From Sapria himalayana (lineage: Eukaryota; Streptophyta; Magnoliopsida; Malpighiales; Rafflesiaceae), in NCBI GenBank assembly GCA_029783825.1, contig JAREIK010002452.1, forward strand, positions 56,248-120,247: DNA of 64,000 bases, read 5' to 3'. The notes beneath the pieces are model-generated. The model was given only the letters and a program-made list of their open reading frames with translations. It searched no databases and was not told the DNA's origin. A program made the translations under genes and the position numbers. Positions 36,487-50,336 of the stretch are shown one piece after another. Position 1 is the stretch's first letter; each line of letters begins with the position of its first letter.

Positions 36487-36658
36487 TCAATCATCTAACA
36501 TTGTTTCAAAATCATTATGCTGTGATATTTCTGGTCCACACGGTGAGATGTCGGATACTGGGGTAGAGATATCTATTGCTCCTAGTCCTAATACAGTTGC
36601 TGCATGTCTTGTTATAGGTGATGGAGTAGATGTTGTAGCTGGAGCATTACGTTGGACT
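36487..36658 (-). pseudogene. C-terminal remnant of a transposon ORF
   Basis: Open minus-strand frame from the satellite junction to a TGA at 36487-36489: NAPATTSTPSPITRHAATV, LGLGAIDISTPVSDISPC, GPEISQHNDFETMLDD-stop. The Pro/Ser/Thr-rich then acidic ending is the kind seen at the end of plant transposon second ORFs, but I cannot assign the family from sequence alone. It is truncated at its N-terminal side by the TATC block. Confidence 0.45.
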
Positions 36659-37735
36659 ATTTAAACTATCTTTTTATCTATATGTTTCTATATCGATTTG
36701 TCTACAGATCTATTTGTTTATCTCTCTTTCTTTCAATTTGCATATAGGTACAATATTTGCCTATTTATTTATCTGTCTATCTATTAATTTCCCTATAAAT
36801 CTATCTGTATATCTATCTATCTCCTTATATTTATATGCCTATATGTCTATCTATCTATCTATCTATCTGCCTATCTTTCTATCTTCCAATTTGCCTATCT
36901 TCCTATCTTCTTATTTTCAAATCTTTCTATCTATTTATCTATCTATCTATCTTACTATCAATCTAGCTATAAATCTGTCTCTCTATCTATCTATTTATCT
37001 GTATATCTCTCTATTTGTCTATCCTTATCCTTTTAAATATCTATATGTCTATATGTCTATCTGTCTATCTATCTATCTATTTATTTATTTATATTTCTTT
37101 CTTTATATCTATGTATTTGTCTATCTAGCTAGCCATCTATCTATCTTTCAATAAATCAATATATCTATCTGTCTATATTTTTATTTATCTATTTTTTTAT
37201 CTGTTTATATATTTATCTATCTATCTGTATATCTCTGTTTTTATCTTTCAATCAATCTATTTATCTGACAATCTATCTATCTATCTGTCTATCTATCTGT
37301 CTATCTATCTATATGTCTATCTATCTATCTATCTATCTTTCTCTCTATTTGGCTATCCATCTATATGTGTATGTGTCTATATGTCTATCTGTCTATTTGT
37401 CATTCTCTCTATTTATTTATCTATCTTTATATATTTGTATCTGTCTGTTTATCTACATGTCTACCTGGCTACCTTTCTACAAGTTTATTTGTCAATCTAT
37501 CAAACTGACTATCTATAAATTTGTATATTTTCCAATTAGTCTAACTGTCTATATATCTATTTGTCTATTTGTCTATATGGCTATCTATCTAACTATCTAT
37601 CTATATGAATATATTTGTATCTGTTTATCTGTCAATCTATCTATCTATAAATCTATATATCTGTCTATTTGTTTATTTGTCTATTTATCTAATTATCTTT
37701 CGGTCTATCTATCGATCTAACTATCTATATGTATA

Positions 37736-37770
<35 letters not shown>

Positions 37771-40700
37771 ATCTATCTATATATCTGTTTATGTGTAAAT
37801 CTATATATCTTTTTATATATCTATCTTTATTTATGTCCATCTATCTATCTATAAATCTAAATATCTATCTATCTTTTTATTTTTATATCTATCTTTTTAT
37901 CTATATATGTAAAATTATCAATCTGTCTATCAGTCTATTTGTTTATATGTCTATTTTTATATCTGACAATTTAAATTTTTGTCTATATGCCTATCTATCT
38001 ATCTCTTTATCAATCAATATGTATATTTATTTATCTATCTATTTATCTATTTATCTATTTATCTATCAATCAATCTATCTGTCTGTCTGTATGTGTGTCT
38101 TTTTAACTATCTATATGTTAATCTATTTGTCAGTCTATATTTCTATTTGTTTATTTTTTTATATATCTAAATGTCTTTCTATCTTTTCTTTATCTATCTG
38201 TTTGTCTATCTATTTATCTAAATATCTATCTCTCTCTATCAGTTTATCTATATATCTATCTTTATATATTTATATGTTTTTTTATCTATCTATCTATTTG
38301 CCTATATATCTATCTTCTAACTATCTATCTTTCTATCTATCTCTCTATTTATCAATTTATCTATATATCTATCTATTTAACTATCTATAAGTCTATCTAT
38401 CTATCTATCTATATATCTTTCTTTCTTTTTTTATATTTATTTATCCATATATACATGTATCTATCTATATATCTATCTATCCATATATATATCTATCTAT
38501 CTATCCATATATTTTTCAATCTATTTATTTATCTATATGGCTGTCAATCTATCAATTAGTCAATCAATTAATCTATCTATCTATCTTTCTATCGATATAT
38601 CTATTTATATGTCTATCAGTCTATCTATCTATCTATTTATCTCAATATTTGTTTATCTATATATTTGTCTATCTATCTGTTTATCTCTTTATCTATCTAT
38701 CTATCTATTTGACAATATATCTATATGTAAATTTATCTATCTATGTATCTATTTATTTAGCTTTCTTTTTATGTGTATCTATCAATCTTACTATCTATCT
38801 ATCTCTCTATCTGTCAATCTATTATCTTTCTATTTGGCTATCTATGTATCTAACTATCTATTTATCTATCTTTATATCTTTCTCTCTATCTATGTATTTA
38901 TCTGTAAGTGTGTCATTCTATCTATCGATCTATTTGTCCATCTATCTATATGTCTCTCTATCTATTGTCTTTCTGTCTATCTATCAATATGTTTTTCTAT
39001 CTATAATCTATCATTCTATCTATATTTCTTTCTATCTATCTATCTGCCTCTTTATCTATCTACTATCTATCTATCTGTGTATCTATCTATTTATCAATTT
39101 GTCTATCTGATTATTCATTTTTCTACTATCCGGTTAACTATCTTTCTTTCTATATGTTTATTTGTTTATTTGTCTATCTATCTATCAACCTATCTATCTA
39201 ACTATCAATCTATCAATTTTTTATCTCTCTATATCTCTATCTTTCTATATGTCTATCTATCTACATGTCTACCTCTCTACCTATTTACATATATACTAGT
39301 ATAACTATCTATCTTTATATCTTTCAATCTATCTATTTGACTATCTATCTATCTTTTCTAAATTTTTTTGTTTATCTATCAGCCAATCTATCTATCAGCC
39401 AATTTCTCTATCTATCTATCTTTATTTATATCTTTTTGTCAATGTGTCTATATATCTATCTATCTATCTATTTTTCTATATATCGATATGTTTATATGTC
39501 TATCTATCTATTTCTCTATATATATTTTGTTTATCTATATATTTGTCTATTTATCATCTTTCTATCACTTTTTCTATCTATCTATCTTTCTAATTATCTA
39601 TATATATATATGTAAATTTATTTATCTATGTATCTATCTATCTGGCTTTGTATCTATTTGTCTATCGTTAAATCAAGCTATTTATCTAACTATCTATCTA
39701 TCTTTCTTTCTATCTGGATATCTATTTATCTGTCTATCTGTGTATCTCTCTATCTATCTATCTATGTGTCTTTATGTTTATCTATCTATTTATCCATCAA
39801 TCTATCTATCTATCAATATGTTTTTCTATCTATCAATCTATCAATCTATATGTCTATCAATCTATCTTTCTATCTTTTATCTACTTGTCAATCTGTCTAT
39901 ATGTCAATTTTTCTATCTGGATACCCATTTTCTACTATCCGTCTAACTATCTATCTACCTATCTGCCTATCTATTAACTTGTCTATTTGTGTATCTCTCT
40001 ATATCTATATCATTCTATATGTCTATCAATCTACATGTCTACCGGTCTTCCTATTTATATTTATACTAGTCTATCTGTCTATCTTTCTATCTATCAATGT
40101 ATCTATTTGTCTATCAATATCTCTTTTCTAAATTTCTATTTGTCTATCTATTTATCTGTCAATTTGTGTATCTATCTAGCTTTATATATAGCTTTCTGTC
40201 AATGTTTCTATCTATCTATCTATGTTTGTATATGTCTATTTGTCTATCTTTCTATCTGTCTATATGTCGAATTGTGTATCTATCTATATGTCTATCTATC
40301 TATATGTCTATATGTCTATATGTCTATATGCCTATTTTACTATATATCTATCTGGATATCTATCTATCTATTTGTCAATCTTTTTATCTCTATGTTTATT
40401 TATATATCTATCTATCTTTCTATTTGTCTATCTATCTATCTGACTATCATTTTATCTATCTATATGTCTGTTTATCTATCTATCAATCAATCTGTATGTC
40501 TATCTTTGTGTCAATCATTCTATCTATCTATCTATCCTTTTGTTTATCTATATATCTAGCTATCTATCTAGCTATCTATCTATCTATAAATCAATCTATT
40601 TGTTTATATATATATATATATGTTTATCTATCTATCAGTCAAATTATCTATCTTACTATCTAATTTTCTATATGTTTATTTATTATCTATCTAACTATAT

Positions 40701-43098
40701 ATCTAATTATATATATATATATATATATATGAATATAGTTGTCTACCTATTCAACTATCTATCCATCAATAAAGCAAACAATCAATCAATCTATCTATAT
40801 ATCAATTTGTCTATCTTTCTTTGTATCAATCTTTCTATCTTTCAATCTACCTATTTATCTATCTGTTTAAATATCTATATATCATGCTATCTATCTATGT
40901 ATCTATTTATCTTTCTATCTGTCTATCTTTCTATCTGTCTATTTGTCAAAAAGTTTATCTTTCTTTGATTCTTTCAATATATATATATATATATTTATCT
41001 AACAATCAATTTGTCAATTTGTCTATCTATCTATCTGACTTTCTTTCTTGTGCATGTATATCTATCTATCTATCTTTGTATTTATCATTATATCTTTCTA
41101 CCGATAATCAGTCTATCTATCTATCTATCTATATATCAGTCTATCTATATATATGTTTATATATCTACATGTCTATCTATCTATATGTATATCTATATAT
41201 CTTCCTATCTTTCTATCTGTCAATCTATATATTTATCTATCCATCTATATATCTATCTTTTTATCTTTTTATCTTTCTATCTCTCTCTATATATCTTTAT
41301 TTCTATCTATTTATCTATTAATCTATCTATCTATCTATTTTTCTGTCTATCTCTCTATTTATATATCTATCTACTTGTCTATCTATCTAACGATCAATTT
41401 ATTTTTAGATATATTTATATCTATCTATCTATGTATTTTTCTAACTTTCTATCTTTTTATCTTTTTATCATTTTTAAATTCTATGTATCTATCTGTATAA
41501 ATATCTATCTATCAATTTTACTATCTATTTATATATCATTCTATCTATCTGCCTATCAATCAATCTTCCAATTTTTATATTTTTGTATCTGCCTATCTGC
41601 CTATATGCCTATATGACCATCTTTCTATTTGTCTATTTGTATATCTTTCTATCAGTGTATTTGCCCATTTGTCTTTCTATTCATATGTATAGCTATCTAT
41701 CTATCTGTTTATCTATATGCTTATCTAATGATCTGTCTATCTGCTTATTTACTTATCTGTCTATTTGTCTATATGGCTATAAGTATATCTGTCTATTTGT
41801 CTATCTATCTATCTTTTATCAATCTATTTATCTATCTTATATCTATCTGACTATCTATATATCTATTTATCTATCTATTTGTCTATCTATCTATCTATCT
41901 ATCTATTTGTCTATCTATCTATCTATCTTTTATATCTGTCTATCTCTATTTTTGTTTATCTGGCTATCTATGTATCTATAAATGTGTCTATATTTATTTC
42001 TATCTATTTGTTTGTCTATCAATATATCTATCTATCTATATGTCTATCTATATATCTATCAATCTTTCCATTTATTCGCATATCTATCTATATGTCTATC
42101 TATCTATATATCTACCTATCTTTCTGCCAATCTATATATTTGCTTAGCTATCTATTTGCTTATTTGTTATCTTACTATCTGTCATTCTATTTATCTATCA
42201 ATCTACAAATGGTTATATATTTTTATATATTGAACTGTCTACTTGTCAACCAATTTACCTATCTTCTAATCTATTTATATATCTTTTTATCCATCTAGCT
42301 ATCTATCTATTTGTGTATCTGTTTATCTATCAATCTTTTATACATGTCTATCTGTATTTTTGTTTATCTGGCTATCTATGTATCTATAAATGTTTCTATA
42401 TTTCTTTCTATTTATCTATTGCTTATCTATAAATCTATCTATATATATGTCTATCCATCTTTCCATCTATTTGCATATCTATCTATATGTCTATCTATCT
42501 ATCTATCTATCTATCTGTCTATCTTGCTGCCTATCTGTATATTTGTCTAGCTGTCTATCTGCTTATTTTTTATTTTACTAGTTGTCATTTTGTTTATCTA
42601 TCAATCTGTAAATGTTTATATATTTCTATCTATCGAAATGTCTCTTTGTCAACCAATTTACCTATCCTCTAGTCTATTTATATATCTTTCTATCCATCTA
42701 ACTATTTATCTATCTATTTATCAATCTATCTATATATCTAACTATCTTTATGTCTTCCTTTCAATCTATCTATCAGTCCATGTGTCTATTTGTTAATATA
42801 TCTTTCAAAATATGTTTATCTATGTGTATGTATATCTATATATTTGTTGATCTATCTATTTATCTATTTACCGATCTGTCTATTTGTCTATATTTTTTAA
42901 CTGTTATATGTTAAATTACGGGTTTGTCTATCTATCTATCTATATATCTATCTATCAAATTGTATATCTGTCTATTTATCAATCTGTGTATATATCTATC
43001 AATCTATATTTCTATATTTGTGTCTATATGTCTATTTGTCTATTTGCCCTTGTATCTATCTACCTATCTCTTTATATGTTGATCTATCAATCTGTATG

Positions 43099-43137
<39 letters not shown>

Positions 43138-43386
43138 ATCTATCTATTTATTGATCCAGCTATATATCTATTTGACTATCTATCAATTTATCTAAATGTC
43201 AATATGTCTATTTGTTTTCTATCTATACATCTATCTATCTATCTTTCTTTCTATTATTCTATCATTATATCTCTATCAATCAATTAGTTTATTTGTCTAT
43301 CTATCTAACTAGTGTCTATCTAACTATCTATTAGTCTATTTATTTATTTCTCGATCTATCTATCTTTCTATCTAATTATATATCTA

Positions 43387-43455
<69 letters not shown>

Positions 43456-46059
43456 ATATATATATATATACCTATCTATCAATCTTTCTATCAACCTATC
43501 AATCTATCTATCTATATGTCTATCGATAAATCTCTCTATCTAACTATTTGTCTATCTAACGATCTATCTATATCTATCTCTTTGTCTATCAATCAATCAA
43601 TCAATCTATCTATCTTTCTATCTATTTGTCTATTTGTATATCTATCGAAATGACTATCTCTCTATCCATCTATCTATCTCTCTATCTATAGATTAGTCTA
43701 TTTATCTATCTATTTCTCTATTTGTGTATCTCTATATTTCTCTATCTGTATATCTGCTTATCTGTCTATATGTTTATTTGTCTATCTATCTACCTATCTA
43801 TATTTCATTGTATTTATCTATCTATATGTCTACTTGTCTACTAGTCTATTTGTCTATCTTTTTATCTATCTAATGATCTAACTATTTATCTATCTATCTA
43901 CATATCTTTCAATCAATATATCTGTATATCTATCTATCTATCAATCTATCTATTTGTTTTTTATCTATCTGTCTATCTCTCTATTTGTTAATCTATCTAT
44001 CTATCTGTCCGTTTGTCTATCTGTCTATTTGTCTGTCTATCTGTTTGTATGTCTGCCTTTCTATCAATATATATGTCAAATTGTGTATTTATCTATTTTT
44101 CTATTTAACTTGCTATAAATTTTTTTATTAGTCTATCTGTCTATCTATCAATCAATCAATTTCTCTATATGTATATTTATGTATCTATCAAAACATCTAT
44201 CTATCTAAATGTGTATCTATGTATCTATCTATCTATTTGTCTATCTATCTTATTGTCTTTATATCTATCTATCTATCTACCTATCTATCTATCTATCTAT
44301 ATATCAATCAATCTATCTATATATATACATATATATATATATATCTATCTGTTGATCTATCAATATATCTGTCAATCTATCTATTGATTTATATGTCTAT
44401 ATGTCCATATGTTTATATATTTATTTGTTTATTATTCAATCATTCTTTATCTCTATTAATCTATTTGTCTATCTGTCTATTTGTAAATCTATCTGTCTGT
44501 CTATATATCTTTGGTCTATCTTACTAACTTTCTATCTAATTATATATCTTTATTTGTATCTATATTTTTATCTATCTATCTTTATTTCTATCTATAATTC
44601 TATCTAACTGTCTATCTATCTTTCTTTCTATCAATCTATATGTCTATCTATCTATGTATTTATCAGATTATCTATCTACATGTCTATATATCTATCTTTC
44701 TATTTATCTATAAGACTGTCTATTTATCTTTCTATCTATCTATCTAACTATATATATTTGTCTATATATATATTTTTCTATCTATATATTTTTCTATTAA
44801 TCTTTCAATCAATCAATCAATCTATCTATATATATAAATCTATCTGTCTATCTGTCTATCAATCTACCATCTATCTATCTATGTATATTTCTATATATCT
44901 ATCGGTCTAGCTTTCTATTTGACTATTTTTCAATCTAACTCTATATCTTTCTATCTAGTTGTCTATCTGTCTATCTTTCAATCTGGCTTTCGATATATTT
45001 TTCTTTGTGCAAATAAATCCGTTAATCAATATATCTATCTATTTATTTATCAATTTGTATATCTATTTATCTGTTTATTTTTCTATATGTCAATATGTCT
45101 AAGTATATATCTATCTTTTTGTCGATTTGTCAATTTCTCAATCTGTCAATATGTCTATATATATATATATATATCTATCTATTTGTTTATTTATATATCT
45201 ATCTATATGTCTACATACCTACCTATCTATCTACCTATATGTCTATCTATCAATCTATATGTCTTTTTATCTATCTATCTATCTATCTATCTAGCTTTCA
45301 ATCTATCTGTCTATATGTCCATCTATCTATCTATTTCTCTATCTATCTGTCTAATTATTAATCAACATATCTATCTATCTATCTAACTATCTCTTTGTCT
45401 ATCTTTGTATCTAAAAATATTTTTGTATATCTATCCATCTATTTGTCTACATGTCTACTTGTTTACATATCTACTAGTCTATCTATCCATCTTTCTATCA
45501 ATCTAACTAGTTATCTATCAATTAATTAGTCTACCTGTCTATTTATCTATCTTTCTATCTGTCTATCTGTCTATCTGTCTTTCTGTATATCTGTCAATCT
45601 ATATGTCTATTTATTTATTTATCTATCTATCTATTTATCTATCTATCTATCTGTCAATGTATATTTCTACCTATCTGTCTATCTGTCTATTCGTCTATTT
45701 ATAAGTGCATCTATCTAACTATTTATTTGTCTATATGTCTATATGTCTATATGTCTATTTGTCTATTTGTCTATCTCTTTATTTGTATATCTGTATATCT
45801 ATGTATTTGTGTATCTTTGTATATATCTATCGGTCTATCTGTTTATCTATCTATCTATCAAACTTTCTATTAATCTATCTCTATATCTAACTAACTAACT
45901 ATCTATCAATTTATTGGGCTATCTATCTAATTGTCTATCTATCAAATTGTTTATCAATCTATCTGTATATTTATCAATCTGACTAATTAGCCATTTATCT
46001 AATTATCTATCTATCTATTCGTCTCTCTATCTATCTATCTATATATCTATCTAATCATT

Positions 46060-46134
<75 letters not shown>

Positions 46135-46936
46135 ATTTGTCAACCTATTTATCTGTCTATCTATTGATCAATCAATCTATCTATCTATCTTTTAATTTGT
46201 GAATCTTTCTATTTGTCAATCTATCTATCTTTTAATCTGTCTATCTTTCTATTTGTCAATTTATCTATATGTCAATATATTTATCTATCTATATATTTAT
46301 CTCTCTCTATATATCTTTTTATTGATCTATGTATCTATATATCCTTCTATCTTTCTATATGTTTATCTATCTAAATATAAATCATTCTATCATTCTATAT
46401 GTCTATTTATCTATTAGTGTATTTCTCTATCTATCTATCGATATATCTTCTATCTGTCTATATATATATATATATATATATATCTATGTCTATCTATTTA
46501 TCTATTTATCTATCTATATATATGTCTATCTATCAATCTATTTATCTATCTATCTATCTATATGTCTATCTATCTATCTATCTGTCTATCTTTCTATTTA
46601 TCTATCTATCCATCAATCTATCTATATGTTAATCAATCTCTTTATCTATCTATCTGTCTGTCTGTATGTTGTTCTTTCTATCAATCTATATGTAAAATTG
46701 TGTATTTATCTATTTGTCTATTTAACTTGCTATCAATTTGTCAATTTGTCAATTTGTCTATTTGTCTATCTATCAATTTGTCTATCTATGTATTTGTGTA
46801 TCTATCAAAGCATCTATCTTTCTAACTGTGTATCTATGTATCAATCTATCTGTCTATTTGTCTATCTATCTATTTGACTTTTTATCTATCTACCTACCTA
46901 TGTATCTATCTATTTATCTTTCTGTATATCCATCAA

Positions 46937-46985
<49 letters not shown>

Positions 46986-47480
46986 GCTGATCTATCAATC
47001 TTTCTATCTATCTATCTGCCTGTCTGTCTATTAATCTATTGATCTATATGTCTATATGTCCATATGTTTATATATGTATTTTCTTGTTATTCAAAAATTC
47101 TATCTCACTATTAATCTATTTGTGTATCTATCTATATGTCTATCTATCTTTTGTTTATCTTACTATCATTCTATCTAATTATATATCTATATTTCTATCT
47201 ATATTTTATCTATAATTTTTACTTTCTATCTATAATTCTATCTAACTAACTAACTATCTGTCTATCTATCTATATATATGTTTATCTATCTATGTATTTA
47301 TCTAATTATCTATCTACATGTCTATATACTAACTATCTTTTTTTTGTATAAATCTGTCTATCTATCTTTTTATCTATCTATCTTTATATCTATCTATTTA
47401 TAAATATATTTGTCTATTAATCTTTCAATCAATCAATCAATCTATTTATCTATATTTCTATCTAGCTGTCTATCTATCTA
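36659..47480. repeat. (TATC)n / (GATA)n satellite, block 3
   Basis: The largest block, 10.8 kb of TATC variants. (TA)n or (TA)n(TG)n patches occur near 37740-37768, 40710-40730, 43390-43470, 46076-46131 and 46938-46981. Higher-order copies are recognisable from rare words: a 403-bp tandem pair (about 41930-42740), an 0.8-kb pair (about 38900-40500) and a pair offset by about 2.6 kb (44050-44870 and 46670-47475). Long plus-strand frames up to 261 codons are repeat translation. The block ends against CACTA subterminal sequence. Confidence 0.95.
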
Positions 47481-47542
47481 AAAATCCCTAGTTATTTTTA
47501 TTCAAAATCAATATTTACAATTTTAATTTTTTACAAAAAATT
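47481..47542 (-). repeat. CACTA 3' subterminal remnant
   Basis: The ATCCCTAGTTATTTTTATTC to CAATTTTAATTTTTTACAAA stretch, ending AAATTTGATTACA, matches about 60770-60838 of copy 3. Satellite replaces the outer 280 bp or so of the element end. Confidence 0.6.
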
Positions 47543-48118
47543 TGATTACATAAGCACATGTATCATCAGCTACCATTTCACATGCAGAACAACCTATTAT
47601 TACCATATCACTAATATAAATTGAATAGTACATGAGATAGGAATTTATGTATATGTTCCCCTTCGTAGCTGCATCAAACATTGCATATGATAAGGATCAC
47701 AAGTTTAGTAGTGAAAAACCTCGCTAAACTTCTTTCAAACATTGTATATCAATTCCCCTTTAAATAAGAAGGTTAGCAACATCTCTCAAGCTCTAAAGAT
47801 TGATTTCAAACATCTCTCAAAGTTCATATTCACTATTTCATTAACAAAAACAAGTCCACCAATCAAATCTTCAAAAAAAGATCAAAGTTTCATTATAATT
47901 TGAAATATGCATGCATACAACTTGCAATCTTTAAAAAACAAACAATCATAGCCTAGCATGATGTACCAAAATTTTGAAAGTGGCCAATAACAACACCAAA
48001 GCAATGCATGTGATCCACTAAACTTCTAGTGCTCTACACAAATTGCATACTACATTTAGAAAAGAAGTTTATAATTTCAATTCATAGCATTATACCCCTG
48101 TGGTTCCACCAACAAAGC
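47543..48118. repeat. 578-bp tandem duplication, unit 1
   Basis: CACATGTATCATC at 47555 recurs at 48133 (offset 578). The shared order is CATTTCACATGCA-AACAA, TTGAATAGTACA, AAATAAGAAG, ACATCTCTCAAGCTCT and CAAAGTTTCATTATAATTTG. No open frame of note. Confidence 0.8.
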
Positions 48119-48600
48119 AACTATGACATAACCACATGTATCATCTGATGTCATTTCACATGCATAACAAGCTATTATTACCATGACACTAACATAGATT
48201 GAATAGTACAAGAGACAAGAATTTATGCATATGTTCCTCTTTGTAGCTACATCAAACACTGGATATGATAAGAATCACAAGTTTAGCAGTGAAGAACCTA
48301 ACTAAACTTCTCTCAAACAATGTATATCTATTCCTCTTTAAATAAGAAGATTAGCAACATCTCTCAAGCTCTCGAGATTGATTTCGAACATCTCTCAAAT
48401 TTCATTTTCACTGTATCATTAACAAAAACATGTCCACCCATCAGTACTTCAAAAAAAAAAAATCAAAGTTTCATTATAATTTGAAATATACATGGATACA
48501 TCTTGCTTCTTTTAAAAAGCAAACAATAAGAGCCTATCATGCAGTACTAGAATCTTGATGGTGGCCAACAACATCACCAAATCAATGCATGTAGTGCCAA
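48119..48600. repeat. 578-bp tandem duplication, unit 2
   Basis: Second copy of the preceding unit, diverged by substitutions. It ends near ATCAATGCATGTAGTGCC, matching GCAATGCATGTGATCC of unit 1. The short minus-strand frame over the join has no domain. Confidence 0.8.
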
Positions 48601-48719
48601 AATCTTTTTAATAACATGATTAAAAATAATGATTTGTCATCCCTTCGAGGCAGATGATTGTTTTAATCTCTATGCTTCAAAAGGTAGCTGCAACAAAACA
48701 ACACATATAATAAGCCCAA

Positions 48720-48915
48720 CATAAACTGGAAGACATGCTGCATGGAAAGGAAAAGGCATCGCGGAGATGGAGACCAATGTGAGGTGGAAATCCTGTGCAA
48801 ATAAGCTTCTGGATCATATTAGGTCATTAAGAGTAACCCTGTATTTGAACCATGGCACCGATGACTGACCAAATGGCATTCCGATTCTCTTCTCTGAGAT
48901 TGAAGACTAACGATG
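48720..48915 (-). pseudogene. Possible captured exon pair, unassigned
   Basis: On the minus strand, SLVFNLREENRNAIWSVIGA then MVQIQ reads open up to a possible donor (CAGGGTTACT). A TTTGCACAG acceptor follows, then GFPPHIGLHLRDAF. The coding-like composition stands out from the AT-rich flank. I do not recognise the protein. It lies in the same composite region as the ATXR3-like fragment, which is why I mention it. Chance is possible. Confidence 0.3.
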
Positions 48916-49294
48916 ATATAAAGATAAAACACACAATTCATGATATTTTATGCCTAACTTTTTAAAATTAAAGTTTCATGTAATTTTAATCACACAAAGA
49001 CAAATTGTACCATAGCAATACTAGCATCATACCAAAATACCAACACTATATTGTGCCAATTGATTTGGACACTACTAACATGGACCACCATTTGTTTGTA
49101 GATTACAAGAAACGCACCATCACACATCGAATGGCCACACCATGCCCAAAATCTTCATGAAACAATAAAACAATATTAATTTCCACATCAATAATAAGTT
49201 GGAACTATATTGACACTACCAAATACTAATGTATATTGTCTGTTGGTAGCATTACCAATTAAAGGTTCACCACCATACACATAGCTCAGCATGA
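48916..49294. other. AT-rich spacer, nothing recognised
   Basis: No frame, repeat or site that I can support. Confidence 0.5.
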
Positions 49295-49565
49295 CTATTC
49301 ACATTTATGCTGTATAAATCAGGTGGCAGCGTGGCATGTGCCATGTGACAGTGTGCATAGTGGATGCGTGTATGGAAAGGTTGTGGGTAGTTATATGCAT
49401 GTAGTGTGGCATGATTTGCGAGGCAGTATGGGCAATGAATGCATGTAGTGCGTTATTGCAGTTTGCAACATAAATATAGTGCTGAAAATTTAAAAAAAAA
49501 TAATAAAAAATGTTTTAGTGTGTGGGTTAAATTTTGGCTAATAGATATTTTGGCTGCACCAATTT
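49295..49565 (+). repeat. 270-bp dispersed repeat shared with copy 3
   Basis: Matches 63335-63610 in the same orientation: TTTATGCTG-ATAAATCA, GTGGCAG..TGGCATGT.CCATGTGACA, GTGTGCATAG, GTAGTGTGGCATG, ATTTTGGCT and GACTGCACCAATTT-like words. Together with 47481-47542 it shows that 47481-49570 is a shortened, same-orientation relative of 60489-63610. Confidence 0.75.
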
Positions 49566-49886
49566 TTGTGGAAAAGTCCGTAGCTAATGTTTAATAAGAT
49601 ATATACCATTGCTAATAACCTAACTTTAAGACCCAGCAAAATTTATCAATAGAGTTTAATCTATTCAAATATTTTTGTTGTTAATCCATTGATAATTGTT
49701 TGTTGGATCTAGTGGTAATTAAAAGAGTTTAATCTTATCATTTAATAAATATCATATGGGTATCCATTATTAAATCAGTTGTGAAACTCCAATTTGAAAT
49801 TTTGATGGTATTATGTCTGTATTTATTAATAGATTCAATCCATTGCTAAAATTTGATTGGCATAATATTTTTTTGGTAATATAGTT
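49566..49886 (+). other. Transposon-like subterminal sequence
   Basis: Contains CCATTGCTAA-type words (for example near 49605 and 49850) and ends TTTTTTTGGTAATATAG against the ATAGTTATA repeat. This could be the far end of the element relic that starts at 47481, but the terminus is not certain. Confidence 0.4.
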
Positions 49887-50299
49887 AAACACAGTTATAT
49901 ATAGTCATCATATAATATTATACATATAGTTATAAATATAGTTACATATAATTATACAAAGTAAGATATAGTTATATATATAGTTTGAAAAAGTTATAAA
50001 TAGTTATATGTTGTATCCATATATTTATAAAAATAGTTAGAATTGGTAAAACATATAGTTTTATATAGTTTTAAATATATTAATTATGCATATAATTATA
50101 TATAAAGTTTTTATAGTTGTACATATAATAAAATACAAATATATATATATATATATAGTTAAAAATTTATAGTTATATATATATATATATATATATATAC
50201 ATACATACATACATACATATATATTCATACAAGTCATTATATGTAGTTATACATGTATGTATACAAAGTTAAAAACAAATATATAGATTTACATATAAG

Positions 50300-50336
<37 letters not shown>

